From NCBI GenBank assembly GCA_964622835.1, contig CAZUSA010000002.1:144036-208035 (forward strand): a stretch of DNA of 64,000 nt. The letters run 5' to 3'. The notes under the pieces were generated by a model, which was not told the DNA's origin, ran no database searches, and worked only from the letters and a program-made list of their open reading frames with translations. Every line of letters begins with the position of its first letter. Within the stretch, counting starts at the first letter, position 1. This DNA is from JABIKK01 sp964622835 (GTDB taxonomy: Archaea; Nanobdellota; Nanobdellia; SCGC-AAA011-G17; UBA489). Of this stretch, positions 34,631 through 43,372 are shown piece after piece. Both the position numbers and the translations under genes were made by a program.

Positions 34631-35508
34631 AACAATCCTAAAAAAAGAACATCACCAATAAGTAATGTTATTACAATAGCAATCCAAAATGAAGGGACGA
34701 ATGGTACGCCTTCTTTTACAATAACCTTCTTTATTTTTGCATTGATTAATTTTTGAATCGAACGTTTATCAATACCATACGCTTTTACCTTGTATAATAA
34801 TTTCTTTCCTTTGTATACATCATCTTGAATCCAATCACCCTCTGTTAATTGTGATGGTGTAAGAGACGTATACATGCACGCATGTTCCACACTCTTTATT
34901 GCAATCGTAATATAGGGCAATGCTAGTAAAACAAGAGCAAGAAGACCAAAGAGCATTTGTTGTGCTTGCGGTAGATTGAGTGTTATTGTTAAGAGTCCAA
35001 AGATAACAGCAAGACACCACACCATTAGTTTCATTCTCTTCATTTTAGGTACTTCCTTCTCTTTTTTGAACGCACGTTTGAATGCCTTACGATGTTTTAT
35101 GGCTAACACTATCGCAGCACCAGCACCATACAATGCACCGATAAGTAAAATGTTAATAAGTATCACAGCTGGGAACGGAAGAACACTTTCTACAACCAAA
35201 TAACTTGGCGCTTGGGCAAACGCCAAACCAAAGCCAGCTAATAATTTGGTATCACCGCCACCCCACTGACGCGTCAAATACATGACTGTCCCAAAAGCAG
35301 CAAACAAACCAAAGACAAGTAAACTTGTTGTTAATAATGTAACATCTCTCGTAATGATAACTTCAAGAATACGCGTTGCACCAACAAAGAAAATGAGACC
35401 ATAACTAATCCAATCAGGAATTTCACGTGTTTTAATATCAGCAAAAGCAGCAGCAGTTAATGCAAGAAGGACAGCAACAGTGACAATCACATCAAAAATA
35501 AACAGCAT
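34627..35508 (-). CDS. Class III prepilin peptidase (aspartic, A24 family, PibD/ArlK-like)
   Basis: This 293-residue integral membrane aspartic protease cleaves class III signals after KG/RG. The catalytic aspartates are D24 in AFADIKTREIPD and D86 in WGGGDTKLL. A soluble insertion of about 80 residues lies near 215-270. It should process the many KKG/KRG proteins in this window, although it lies 4-20 kb from them. The ATG at 35508 is preferred over 35526 because the TATA box CTTATAAA (35530-35537) is then 29 bases upstream; the longer version starts only about 5 bases after it. Confidence 0.92.
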   Translation of the reverse strand: MLFIFDVIVTVAVLLALTAAAFADIKTREIPDWISYGLIFFVGATRILEVIITRDVTLLTTSLLVFGLFAAFGTVMYLTRQWGGGDTKLLAGFGLAFAQAPSYLVVESVLPFPAVILINILLIGALYGAGAAIVLAIKHRKAFKRAFKKEKEVPKMKRMKLMVWCLAVIFGLLTITLNLPQAQQMLFGLLALVLLALPYITIAIKSVEHACMYTSLTPSQLTEGDWIQDDVYKGKKLLYKVKAYGIDKRSIQKLINAKIKKVIVKEGVPFVPSFWIAIVITLLIGDVLFLGLF

Positions 35509-35529
35509 ATAAAAAGCATTGTGCATATG

Positions 35530-35537
35530 TTTATAAG
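35530..35537. promoter_or_regulatory. Single TATA box serving two divergent leaderless genes
   Basis: TTTATAAG on the plus strand reads CTTATAAA on the minus strand. The reductase ATG (35559) is 29 bases from its left edge and the prepilin peptidase ATG (35508) is 29 bases from its right edge. Symmetric spacing suggests one site loads polymerase in either direction, so expression of the two genes may compete. Confidence 0.6.
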
Positions 35538-35558
35538 TTTGACCATATCAAGCTGCAT

Positions 35559-36662
35559 ATGATTTCCATTATTGGCGCAGGTCCTGTAGGTAACTATCTT
35601 GCAGCACGCCTTGCACGTGACGGCCAAAACGTACAGGTCTTTGAAGAACACCAATCAATAGGTGCACCCGTAGCATGTACAGGAATTTTAACCTCATACT
35701 TATCTGACTTTTTCACCGTCGATCCAGAATATGTTGTGAATACAATAACAGCAACAGATGTCTATGCACCTGATGGATCTTCTGTACGCATTCCTTTAAA
35801 GAAAAATTTTATTGTTGATCGAACGTTATTTGATGCACACCTTGCTGAAGAAGCACAATCTTCAGGTGTGACCTATCATACAGGATGGCGGTTTACTGAC
35901 TATCAGAAAAAGAATAATCAGTATCAGTTACACTTTTTACAAGGAAAAACAGCGACAACAAATGTGCTTGTCGGTGCAGATGGGCCAAGTAGCGCTGTAG
36001 CTCGTTCGGCAGGAATTTTTGGTGAACGTTCCTTTGTTGTCGGACATCAAGCACGTGTGCGCTTACGAGAAAAAGTAGATCCGAGTGTTATTGCCTTCTT
36101 TTTAGATGAACATAACTATATTGGGTGGATGGTTCCTGAAACAGATCGTATTGTTCGATTAGGTGTTGCCTCACACATTAATGTTAACAAACATTTTTCA
36201 CAGTTATTAAAAAAATATCCAGGTATATTATTAGGATGGCAAAGTGGACCAATACCCATTTACAATCCACGTTTGGACATTGAAAAAGACAATGTGTATT
36301 TGTTAGGTGATGCAGCGACACAGGTTAAAGCAACAACCTATGGTGGTATTATTCCTGGTATGCATGCAGCGGATGTGTTAAGTAATGTTTTGCATAAACA
36401 ATTGTCTTCAGGTTCATATACGAAAGGTGTTGCGCAAACAGCAGGAAAACATTTAGGAAAACATTTACTTCTAAGAAAACTCATGAATAAATTTACACCA
36501 GAAGATTATAATCGATTAGTGCAATTGTGTGCAAGTAAACGTGTGCGTGATACCTTGCATAAATATGATCGTGAATATCCTGGAAAATTATTGATGGCAC
36601 TTGCGGTACAAGAACCACGTTTCTTAGGATTTAGTAAAGTGCTCTTGCGATCTTCTCGTTAA
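35559..36662 (+). CDS. Geranylgeranyl reductase-family FAD-dependent oxidoreductase
   Basis: The 367-residue enzyme has an N-terminal Rossmann FAD-binding motif (IIGAGPVGNYLAARLARDG with acidic E at strand 2), a VGADGPSSAVAR segment and the second FAD motif VYLLGDAATQVKATTYGGI. This arrangement matches archaeal digeranylgeranylglycerophospholipid reductases, which saturate isoprenoid lipid chains, although other members of the family act on different substrates. The C-terminus is rich in basic helices. It shares its promoter with the prepilin peptidase. Confidence 0.8.
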   Translation: MISIIGAGPVGNYLAARLARDGQNVQVFEEHQSIGAPVACTGILTSYLSDFFTVDPEYVVNTITATDVYAPDGSSVRIPLKKNFIVDRTLFDAHLAEEAQSSGVTYHTGWRFTDYQKKNNQYQLHFLQGKTATTNVLVGADGPSSAVARSAGIFGERSFVVGHQARVRLREKVDPSVIAFFLDEHNYIGWMVPETDRIVRLGVASHINVNKHFSQLLKKYPGILLGWQSGPIPIYNPRLDIEKDNVYLLGDAATQVKATTYGGIIPGMHAADVLSNVLHKQLSSGSYTKGVAQTAGKHLGKHLLLRKLMNKFTPEDYNRLVQLCASKRVRDTLHKYDREYPGKLLMALAVQEPRFLGFSKVLLRSSR

Positions 36663-36916
36663 AGATCGTCTTCAAGTCTGTTAGGACCTGGGCGGTCTAA
36701 ACGGCCGCTAAGAACTTCATCAGTAATATCTTTTGTTTGCATTTCAGTTGTGCCTAGGATGTACTTGTTATCACTGCTAAGACGGAATGTTGTGTAGGGT
36801 ACTTGTATTGTTATACGGTCTATCTTTACCGGTTCAGGTTTCTTCGGTGTTGTACATCCGGGAAGAATACTTGCGTATAATGCTGCAGCTGTTAATAGTG
36901 GTGTTAGTCTTTTCAT
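36659..36916 (-). CDS. Small lipoprotein
   Basis: The 85-residue protein has a bacterial-type signal with lipobox (MKRLTPLLTAAALYASILPGC, Cys at 21) followed by a Pro/Lys-rich linker and a short polar domain (ITIQVPYTTFRLSSDNKYILG). It starts 2 bases after the upstream gene ends. Archaeal lipoproteins with this motif occur in haloarchaea and others. The 3' end overlaps the reductase stop by 4 bases. Family not recognised. Confidence 0.7.
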   Translation of the reverse strand: MKRLTPLLTAAALYASILPGCTTPKKPEPVKIDRITIQVPYTTFRLSSDNKYILGTTEMQTKDITDEVLSGRLDRPGPNRLEDDL

Positions 36917-36918
36917 TG

Positions 36919-37371
36919 TTAGGGCCTGCCTAATACATAAACGTTCGGATCATCAAGTGGTGTGTTTGATGTTTGCCCTAGGTAAGGAAGTGCACTTCCA
37001 AGAGAATCTAAGGCAATCATTACATTAATTGCGTTGTCGTCTCCAGCTAATCCACGGACATGGAGGGGAAGGACTACTTCCGAGTCTCCTCTAAAGATTC
37101 CAAGTGCTTGTGTGCGTATTGATTTCCCGTCACCCTGTAATGTATTTTTGATTATGCTTGATCGTAAACCATTTGCTTCAAGAATTGTGTTGCCTTGTTG
37201 GTGTTTTTCAACGAGTTCACTTAAATTACCAATTGTTGTTGGTTGTCTATTCCATGCGCTGTTACCGATCCAACCTGCTGCGACAAGTGCGGCTGTTATT
37301 CCAAATCTTTTACCATTATCTTTGTTAACCCATGAGGGTTTTGAAATATTTCTATACCATGCATCTGCCAT
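36919..37371 (-). CDS. Hypothetical protein, possibly membrane-anchored
   Basis: The 150-residue protein has a polar start (MADAWYRNISKPSWVNKDNGKRFG), a weak hydrophobic segment (ITAALVAAGWIGNSAW), and a soluble domain with no recognised motif. A strong AAGGAG ribosome-binding site (complement of 37381-37386) is about 9 bases upstream and a TATA box CTTATAAAG (about 37409-37418) is further upstream. It forms a likely two-gene operon with the downstream lipoprotein. Confidence 0.65.
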   Translation of the reverse strand: MADAWYRNISKPSWVNKDNGKRFGITAALVAAGWIGNSAWNRQPTTIGNLSELVEKHQQGNTILEANGLRSSIIKNTLQGDGKSIRTQALGIFRGDSEVVLPLHVRGLAGDDNAINVMIALDSLGSALPYLGQTSNTPLDDPNVYVLGRP

Positions 37372-37449
37372 TGTGTTGTTCTCCTTGAGATTTATTTTGT
37401 TGTTTCCTTCTTTATAAGACTTTTTATTGTTATCACTCTTTAGGTGTTA

Positions 37450-37911
37450 CTATAATGTTCCTAGATAGTCTCTGAACTCTGGACTGATCATTACTTCATC
37501 TAGGGGTATGTGCCATTCACCTTGTGTATATCTTATCAAATCATCACTGGCAACAGGAATAGTTACATGGCCTGGTGATTGAAGATGTGCAGGAACATTA
37601 TCTAGTACGAGAAGAATATTTGTTATATCGGGATTATCTGTTCGTTGTACACAGAGTGGATTAGCTATTAAGGGTGTATCTGATGCGCCTATTTTGCTCT
37701 GTAATTTGAATACTTCAAAACCACCTGATATTACTGATCTTTCTTGTGCAGCATTGTATCGTCCACGAATTTCATCATGAGCTGTATCTAACGTTGTTGT
37801 TAAAGGGTCTGTGTGGTGTGCGAAGGTGTATTTTGTTCCTTCTCTGTAATCATTACTACATGCGTTAAGTAATCCTGCTCCAACCAATAAGGCTGCACGT
37901 AAAGGTTTCAT
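37450..37911 (-). CDS. Lipoprotein
   Basis: The 153-residue protein starts MKPLRAALLVGAGLLNAC, a signal peptide with lipobox cysteine at residue 18, then an Asn/Asp-rich domain. A TATA box (TTTTATAAGG on the minus strand, about 37933-37942) about 25 bases upstream predicts a leaderless transcript. It is on the same strand as the small lipoprotein and hypothetical gene but apparently has its own promoter. Family not recognised. Confidence 0.7.
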   Translation of the reverse strand: MKPLRAALLVGAGLLNACSNDYREGTKYTFAHHTDPLTTTLDTAHDEIRGRYNAAQERSVISGGFEVFKLQSKIGASDTPLIANPLCVQRTDNPDITNILLVLDNVPAHLQSPGHVTIPVASDDLIRYTQGEWHIPLDEVMISPEFRDYLGTL

Positions 37912-37979
37912 GGGTTTTTGATTGAAAACTATCCTTATAAAACTTGTGTTATTTACTACTTTGAAGTAGCTATGTAATC

Positions 37980-37998
37980 TTTCCGGAAATTTCGGAAA
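37980..37998. promoter_or_regulatory. TTTCCGGAAA palindrome with a second half-like copy
   Basis: TTTCCGGAAA (37980-37989) is a perfect 10-bp palindrome, followed directly by TTTCGGAAA (37990-37998). Both are upstream of the TATA-like CTTTTAAGG (about 38003-38011) of the gene starting at 38032. Two adjacent near-identical units suggest a dimer-binding operator. The evidence is symmetry and position only. Confidence 0.45.
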
Positions 37999-38031
37999 AA
38001 CCTCTTTTAAGGAGATTGTCCTCTCAATACC

Positions 38032-38367
38032 ATGAATTACACAGACTATGGCCCTGATTACTCTGGCTATACAGAAGGCACCATGTATTACTTTGCCCCT
38101 GATCCAGGCAAAGGAAGAGCCTTAACACATGATCAATTCCAAGAGTTGTACAACTTTCATCCAGAACCCTCCTTTTTAGAACAACTCGTCAATACATTAT
38201 CTCCTGTTATTGAACCAGAATTTATTATCGGAACATTAGCAACTGTTGCACTAACCATTGGACTCTATGCATACGCACGATACACTGCAAAAACATCCCC
38301 TTTTGAAGAACATTCCTTCGCATACGAACCAAAAACAGAAGGACGCGCATGGTGGTACGACAAATAA
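38032..38367 (+). CDS. Small single-pass membrane protein
   Basis: The 111-residue protein has a Tyr/Asp/Gly-rich N-terminus (MNYTDYGPDYSGYTEGTMYYF), a transmembrane helix (IIGTLATVALTIGLYAYARY, about residues 64-83) and a short C-terminal tail. It opens the five-gene envelope cluster that runs to 43340. The operator-like palindromes and a TATA box lie upstream. Family not recognised. Confidence 0.65.
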   Translation: MNYTDYGPDYSGYTEGTMYYFAPDPGKGRALTHDQFQELYNFHPEPSFLEQLVNTLSPVIEPEFIIGTLATVALTIGLYAYARYTAKTSPFEEHSFAYEPKTEGRAWWYDK

Positions 38368-38430
38368 CCCATCAGCAACCTTTAAATATCGACTTCACCC
38401 CTCCGAAACATTGAGGTGGTTACTATATCT

Positions 38431-39687
38431 ATGCAGAACTCTTTCTTTCATAAAAAAGGCGAAGGCGAAACACGGTCTGCTTCCTATCTCATTCTCATGC
38501 TCGCACTTTTCTTATTAGTCTACATGATACTCTTGCCTTCAGGTGAAAAAGAACTTATCATACAAGACATGGGCGGCGTTGCTATTGGCAATCCAACCAC
38601 ACAAGTAGGACCCTACGGAAATAATCCTGTACCCTACGGTGGCATTGACGATGGAGGTTTTCTCTTAAGCAATGAAGGATTACTTTTTCTTGACTCACCC
38701 GGACTCATGCGACCCTTGTTACAAGACGTCACACAAAAACCCTTAGCAAGTGTTAACTTATTTTCCATAGAACAAAAACGATACGAAACACTCGCAGCAA
38801 ATATTCATCTTTCAAGTACGTTGGCATCAAAAGATACCGTAGAATTTATCTTTACCATTGATGATCTTGAAGACTTATCAGACGTACAATTATTATTCTT
38901 TATCCTAGATGGTGACGGTGATTTGACAGTTACCCTTAATGGTGTTACTGTCCTTAACGGAGCAGTACAAACAGAACAACTACCTCTTACATTACCTTCA
39001 TCATTATTGACAACCGTTAACAGACTAACGTTTAGTGTAAACAAACCAGGCATCTTCGACTTTATGTTTCCGAATACATACCATCTTAGAGACATCGTTC
39101 TCATAGAAACACACAGTGTTACCAACAACGTAGAATCACGACAATTTGTTTTATCTGATAAAGATGTTTATGACTTAGACCACTTAAGTTTGCTCTTTAG
39201 ACCAAACTGTTTTACTGTAAATGAACAAGGACGGCTAGTCATACGATTAAATAATAATCTCATCCATGACGCGTTAATTGTTTGTGACGCAGGACTCGTT
39301 GCCATAGACTTTAGTCCAAGTGACATTGTACCTGGGCGAAATGTGTTAGACTTCTTCATAGACCAAGGACAATATACATTGGAAAATGTCGTTGTTGAAG
39401 GAGACTACGCGACAACAAACTTCTACAAAGCATCCTTCGACGTTGACCCACCAGACATGGCAGCCATCTTTGACGGAGCCTCTGTTGTACTACGTGCATC
39501 ATTTTTGAACGATGGATACACCAAAGAAGGAACAATATTTGTTAACGGATATCCATTACCCTTTGATACACATCTTAATGAATTCGTTGCAAACTTAGAT
39601 GGACTCGTCTACGAAGGACGTAATATTATTAGTGTTCTTCCCGATACCACGTTTGAATTTATTAACCTCGAGGTCTTCCTCGCCTAA
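38431..39687 (+). CDS. Class III-signal surface protein with beta-rich domains
   Basis: The 418-residue protein starts MQNSFFHKKGEGETRSASYLILMLALFLLVYMILL, a KKG signal followed after a polar spacer by a membrane helix. The exterior is beta-rich with two similar segments (LVFTIDDLEDLSDVQLLFFILDGDG and LSDKDVYDLDHLSLLFRPNC), suggesting duplicated jelly-roll-like domains. The ATG at 38431 is chosen over GTG 38416 because GAGGTGG (38413-38419) then acts as a ribosome-binding site. It is likely exposed on the cell surface. Confidence 0.75.
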   Translation: MQNSFFHKKGEGETRSASYLILMLALFLLVYMILLPSGEKELIIQDMGGVAIGNPTTQVGPYGNNPVPYGGIDDGGFLLSNEGLLFLDSPGLMRPLLQDVTQKPLASVNLFSIEQKRYETLAANIHLSSTLASKDTVEFIFTIDDLEDLSDVQLLFFILDGDGDLTVTLNGVTVLNGAVQTEQLPLTLPSSLLTTVNRLTFSVNKPGIFDFMFPNTYHLRDIVLIETHSVTNNVESRQFVLSDKDVYDLDHLSLLFRPNCFTVNEQGRLVIRLNNNLIHDALIVCDAGLVAIDFSPSDIVPGRNVLDFFIDQGQYTLENVVVEGDYATTNFYKASFDVDPPDMAAIFDGASVVLRASFLNDGYTKEGTIFVNGYPLPFDTHLNEFVANLDGLVYEGRNIISVLPDTTFEFINLEVFLA

Positions 39688-39701
39688 CGGAGGCCTACAT
39701 T

Positions 39702-41321
39702 ATGCCAGATGGTGATGAAAAAAGTCCTGGAATTATAAAACGTCTCTTTGGTGCGGCAGGTAAAGGTGCACGTAAAGTAGGACGAGGCATACAAAAAGCT
39801 CCAGAAATTGCCGATACCACTGATGATTTTGTTAGCAGACTTAAACCCCTCGCCGTTCCAACATTTGGGTTACTTATTGCCTTATGGTTCTTTCGAGGAC
39901 AAGCAACTATTTCATTTTTTATTCTCGTGCTCATGGGCTTTATGTATGTTATCTTCGTCATTAAACTTTTACATTTAGAGAAATTTGTCACATTATCACT
40001 CATCATTGTAGTCTTATGGTTTGGCCTATCGTTTCTTGCACAAGGAACAGACAGTGGTCTTTGGCGCGTTGGAACAACCATGGCAGCAGATATTGGTCTT
40101 GACAAAGTCTTTGGCACCGTAGCAGCATCCTTTAGCCAATTCGATCCAACCTCTGCAGCATACAATCAAGATCCCTTCGCACCAAAAATTGCTGAAGAAC
40201 AACCCAAAAAAGGTGTGCGGTTTTATGACATAGATATACCACGAGACACTATAGAATCTGGAGAAGATATTGTCATTTACGGTTCAGCAGAACTTATTGC
40301 ATTAACAGGAGATGGTCTATCCAATGAAGGTACAGATATTACCTTTACTTGTGGCATAACAAATGGCTTGTACAAATTATATGATGTTGGTGAGACCTAT
40401 GAATCTTTGACGAGTGATCGTCGCTTTGAAAAAGAGGGAATCATGAATTTACACGGTCCTGAAAGTAATGTTGTTACTGTATATCCCCAACAAGATGAAG
40501 ATCTTGGCTTTGATTGTACCATTGAAAATATTATTTTTCCAGGATACTACCTAGATAATGATGGTAGTTGGATTCCTTTCTTAAAAGATACCCATCAAGA
40601 TACAGTAACATTACAAGTAGCTGTTGAAGCCGTCTATAAAGACTTTACCACAATGACTTCTTTACGCGTCTATAACACAAAACAAGAAACTATCAAAACA
40701 GAAGGTGGACGTAAAAAAGTTATGGCAACTATTACTGATTCATTAAATAAAAATGGTAAATTACAAAGCCAATGTGTGAGTGGTTGTGCGTTTACTGCAC
40801 TTGCATTAGGAACAACCTTCCAACCAATAACTGAAGTTGGAAAATATCCCTTACGTGTTAATCTTCGAAAAGACAAAGACTTCTATGGTGATATCTTATC
40901 ACTTACATCGTTAGAAGTTCGTGTCCCTGAAGGTGATGATGGAGGAGGACGTTTTGAATTAACAGGATGTAAAGGGTTTGGACCTTTGGATGACACCAGT
41001 CATGCTGTCCTTGATAAATCAGATGTGTACTTACAAGATGTCAATGAAGAATTAGCAGAAGATGATTATGCCATTGCAACCGACTTTAGTTTTGACTGCA
41101 ACTTTATTGTTGTTGATCCCTATGAAAAGAAAGGAAAGTTCAGTGAAATATATGCGCGTGCAACCTATGATTATATGGTAGATATGCAACGGCCAATTTT
41201 TGTTCAAGAAGACCTGTCAGTTACAGAAGAACAGGTGCCGCAATTTGATGAAGGTTCTTCAGTAGGCGATGGATACTATGGTGATTATGTGGAAGGTGAC
41301 TCAATTGTCTTTGCTGAGTAA
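39702..41321 (+). CDS. Large membrane-anchored envelope protein
   Basis: The 539-residue protein has a basic N-terminus (KRLFGAAGKGARKVGRG), three hydrophobic helices at about 48-66, 70-87 and 92-110, then a long exterior domain with eight or so cysteines and beta-rich sequence. A GGAGG ribosome-binding site (39690-39694) precedes the ATG. The end overlaps the TTG start of the next lipoprotein gene. It is likely a structural or assembly part of the envelope cluster; no family recognised. Confidence 0.75.
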   Translation: MPDGDEKSPGIIKRLFGAAGKGARKVGRGIQKAPEIADTTDDFVSRLKPLAVPTFGLLIALWFFRGQATISFFILVLMGFMYVIFVIKLLHLEKFVTLSLIIVVLWFGLSFLAQGTDSGLWRVGTTMAADIGLDKVFGTVAASFSQFDPTSAAYNQDPFAPKIAEEQPKKGVRFYDIDIPRDTIESGEDIVIYGSAELIALTGDGLSNEGTDITFTCGITNGLYKLYDVGETYESLTSDRRFEKEGIMNLHGPESNVVTVYPQQDEDLGFDCTIENIIFPGYYLDNDGSWIPFLKDTHQDTVTLQVAVEAVYKDFTTMTSLRVYNTKQETIKTEGGRKKVMATITDSLNKNGKLQSQCVSGCAFTALALGTTFQPITEVGKYPLRVNLRKDKDFYGDILSLTSLEVRVPEGDDGGGRFELTGCKGFGPLDDTSHAVLDKSDVYLQDVNEELAEDDYAIATDFSFDCNFIVVDPYEKKGKFSEIYARATYDYMVDMQRPIFVQEDLSVTEEQVPQFDEGSSVGDGYYGDYVEGDSIVFAE

Positions 41322-42354
41322 AATTTCTTTGTTCGTGTTGTTATTATTTGTTACAGGATGTGCTCTTGTGGGAGGGGGTGGCGGTTCACAACGCGCTACA
41401 AATATTAATCCTCTATTGAATTCTTTTGGTGGAGAAGATACCACTACAGGAACGCCTAAAGCGCCAAGCATTCCAGGTCCACAACGCGGTGTTGTTGTTG
41501 CCTTCAAAGAAAACAAACCAACCGTTCCTATTAAGAAAGATTTTGTTGTTGGTGTTGTTGTAGCTAATTACTTAGACACACCGTTGATTAATGGAAAACT
41601 TTCTCTTTGGGATTCAAGTCCCTTACAAGGCTTTGATGACATGGTCGATCTTTCGGTGGGTTTAGCTGGAGCACATTATGAACTCGATAACAAAGGAAAA
41701 ACAAACTTTTACCAACCAAGCATACAAACACAAACATCACCTCCATCATCTTATATCCCTTCAGCAAAACTAGGATATATACCTGAGGGGTCTGTTACAC
41801 AATTCTTTGCAGAAGTTATCTACGATGTGCGTGGAGAAGTTGTTATAAACTTTTGTATTACAAATGAAGAAGGAGACTATGATGAAGATTGTTCGTCAAC
41901 AGAAACCTTTACTTCAAGCACCCTTGGCGATCACAATGCAAAACTTCCTGTAAGTATTAAATCAATGAAAAAAACATTTTATTCAATGGATGAAACAACT
42001 GTTATGTTAAATGTAGACTTTGTTTTAATCAATGTAGGTGGTGGTGAAGTTATTGATCCATTAGATGTTGGTGGTTACCATGATGACATCTTACGATTTA
42101 ATCTTCTTGCCTTAAGTGGTGCTGGTGCTTTTTTCTGTGACTCACCAGATGATATTAAACAAAATCCACTACTCCAACAAAACCAAGCATCATCATTGCC
42201 TTTACGTTTAGATATTTCTCAGGGTGAAGCAACCGTTCATTGTTCTGCGCCGGTATCCGTTACTGATACCAACCAATTTACACAAATTAAAACATCCTTA
42301 GATTATGGCTATCGATACGTTGTAGACACAGGAGAAATACCCATTGAGGGGTAG
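41305..42354 (+). CDS. Lipoprotein, paralogue 1 of 2
   Basis: The 349-residue protein starts at TTG 41305 with a GGAAGGTGA ribosome-binding site (41291-41299) 5 bases upstream; a longer start at 41269 would lack that spacing. The sequence LSLLSKISLFVLLLFVTGC is a signal with lipobox Cys, followed by a Gly-rich linker. The exterior domain (GVVVAFKENKPTVPIKKDFVVGVVVANYLD) resembles the same region in the next gene (GVEFAFQEDEPPQAVLDDSQQEFFITLLVRNQG). The two probably arose by duplication. Confidence 0.7.
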   Translation: MSLLSKISLFVLLLFVTGCALVGGGGGSQRATNINPLLNSFGGEDTTTGTPKAPSIPGPQRGVVVAFKENKPTVPIKKDFVVGVVVANYLDTPLINGKLSLWDSSPLQGFDDMVDLSVGLAGAHYELDNKGKTNFYQPSIQTQTSPPSSYIPSAKLGYIPEGSVTQFFAEVIYDVRGEVVINFCITNEEGDYDEDCSSTETFTSSTLGDHNAKLPVSIKSMKKTFYSMDETTVMLNVDFVLINVGGGEVIDPLDVGGYHDDILRFNLLALSGAGAFFCDSPDDIKQNPLLQQNQASSLPLRLDISQGEATVHCSAPVSVTDTNQFTQIKTSLDYGYRYVVDTGEIPIEG

Positions 42355-42362
42355 ATTTTTAA

Positions 42363-43340
42363 ATGACGAGACGCATACAAAACACCATGAGGTTACAAAA
42401 AAAAGGGTTGACCATTAGTGTACTCCTTATTGTATCACTCTTTCTTTTAGGTTGTGAAGCTGGTGATGATGAATTAGAACTTCTTGAAGGACCATATGTG
42501 GGGGGTAATGATGGTGTAGAATTTGCCTTTCAAGAAGATGAACCTCCGCAAGCTGTTCTAGATGATAGTCAACAAGAATTCTTTATTACATTACTTGTGC
42601 GAAACCAAGGTGAATATACTATTCCTGATGGTGAAGCTATTGCTTCATTAAGTGGTATTGATGCAAAAGCCTTTGGATTAACGTCAATGGACGCAACAAA
42701 TACCGTTCCTATTCAAGGAACATCAAACGATCAAGGATTCCTTCTTGAAGGTGCAGAAGAACTCTTAGAATTTAAACCAGCAAAATATGTGAACGATGTT
42801 GCTGCAGACTTTAGTGTACCCTTACGTGCAGACCTTTGTTATGGGTATAAAACAGAAGGACTTGCTCATCTTTGTTTGAAAAAAGACGTTGTCCAACAGT
42901 CCATTGAAGACGTATGTTCAACGACCAATCCGGATGTTGACTTATTCAATTCAGGAGCACCAATCCAAGTAGAGAATTTACGGCAAAAAGCTATTGGCTC
43001 TGATAAAGTGCAAATCTCCTTTACTATTCGAAACGTTGGTAGTGGTATTGTGTACTTACCTGGTTCATTTACTGATTCATGTAAAGGCCAAAATGATGTG
43101 AAAGACATGGTTCATGTGATGTTAGATAATCCTCAAGATAACTTTGTTCCAACATGTAGTAGTTTTGCAAAGACGAATGAAGGAGATATTAGACTTGTTG
43201 GTGGAAAGAAAGATATTACTTGTACAGTATCAACATCAGACTTACAAGACGTGAGTTATCAAGACTTACTCATTGTTGAAGTATCTTATGTCTACAGAGA
43301 ATCTGTTTCAACCGTGCTTAATGTACAAAACGCTATCTGA
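42363..43340 (+). CDS. Lipoprotein, paralogue 2 of 2, with KKG and lipobox signals
   Basis: The 325-residue protein has MTRRIQNTMRLQKKG followed by LTISVLLIVSLFLLGC, so the leader carries both a class III KKG cleavage motif and a lipobox. Either a prepilin-type or a lipoprotein-type processing is possible. The exterior domain is paralogous to the preceding gene, has about eight Cys, and is beta-rich. It ends the envelope cluster. Confidence 0.7.
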   Translation: MTRRIQNTMRLQKKGLTISVLLIVSLFLLGCEAGDDELELLEGPYVGGNDGVEFAFQEDEPPQAVLDDSQQEFFITLLVRNQGEYTIPDGEAIASLSGIDAKAFGLTSMDATNTVPIQGTSNDQGFLLEGAEELLEFKPAKYVNDVAADFSVPLRADLCYGYKTEGLAHLCLKKDVVQQSIEDVCSTTNPDVDLFNSGAPIQVENLRQKAIGSDKVQISFTIRNVGSGIVYLPGSFTDSCKGQNDVKDMVHVMLDNPQDNFVPTCSSFAKTNEGDIRLVGGKKDITCTVSTSDLQDVSYQDLLIVEVSYVYRESVSTVLNVQNAI

Positions 43341-43372
43341 ATCCTTAAATAGGTGTATTCTTTTTTTGTTCT

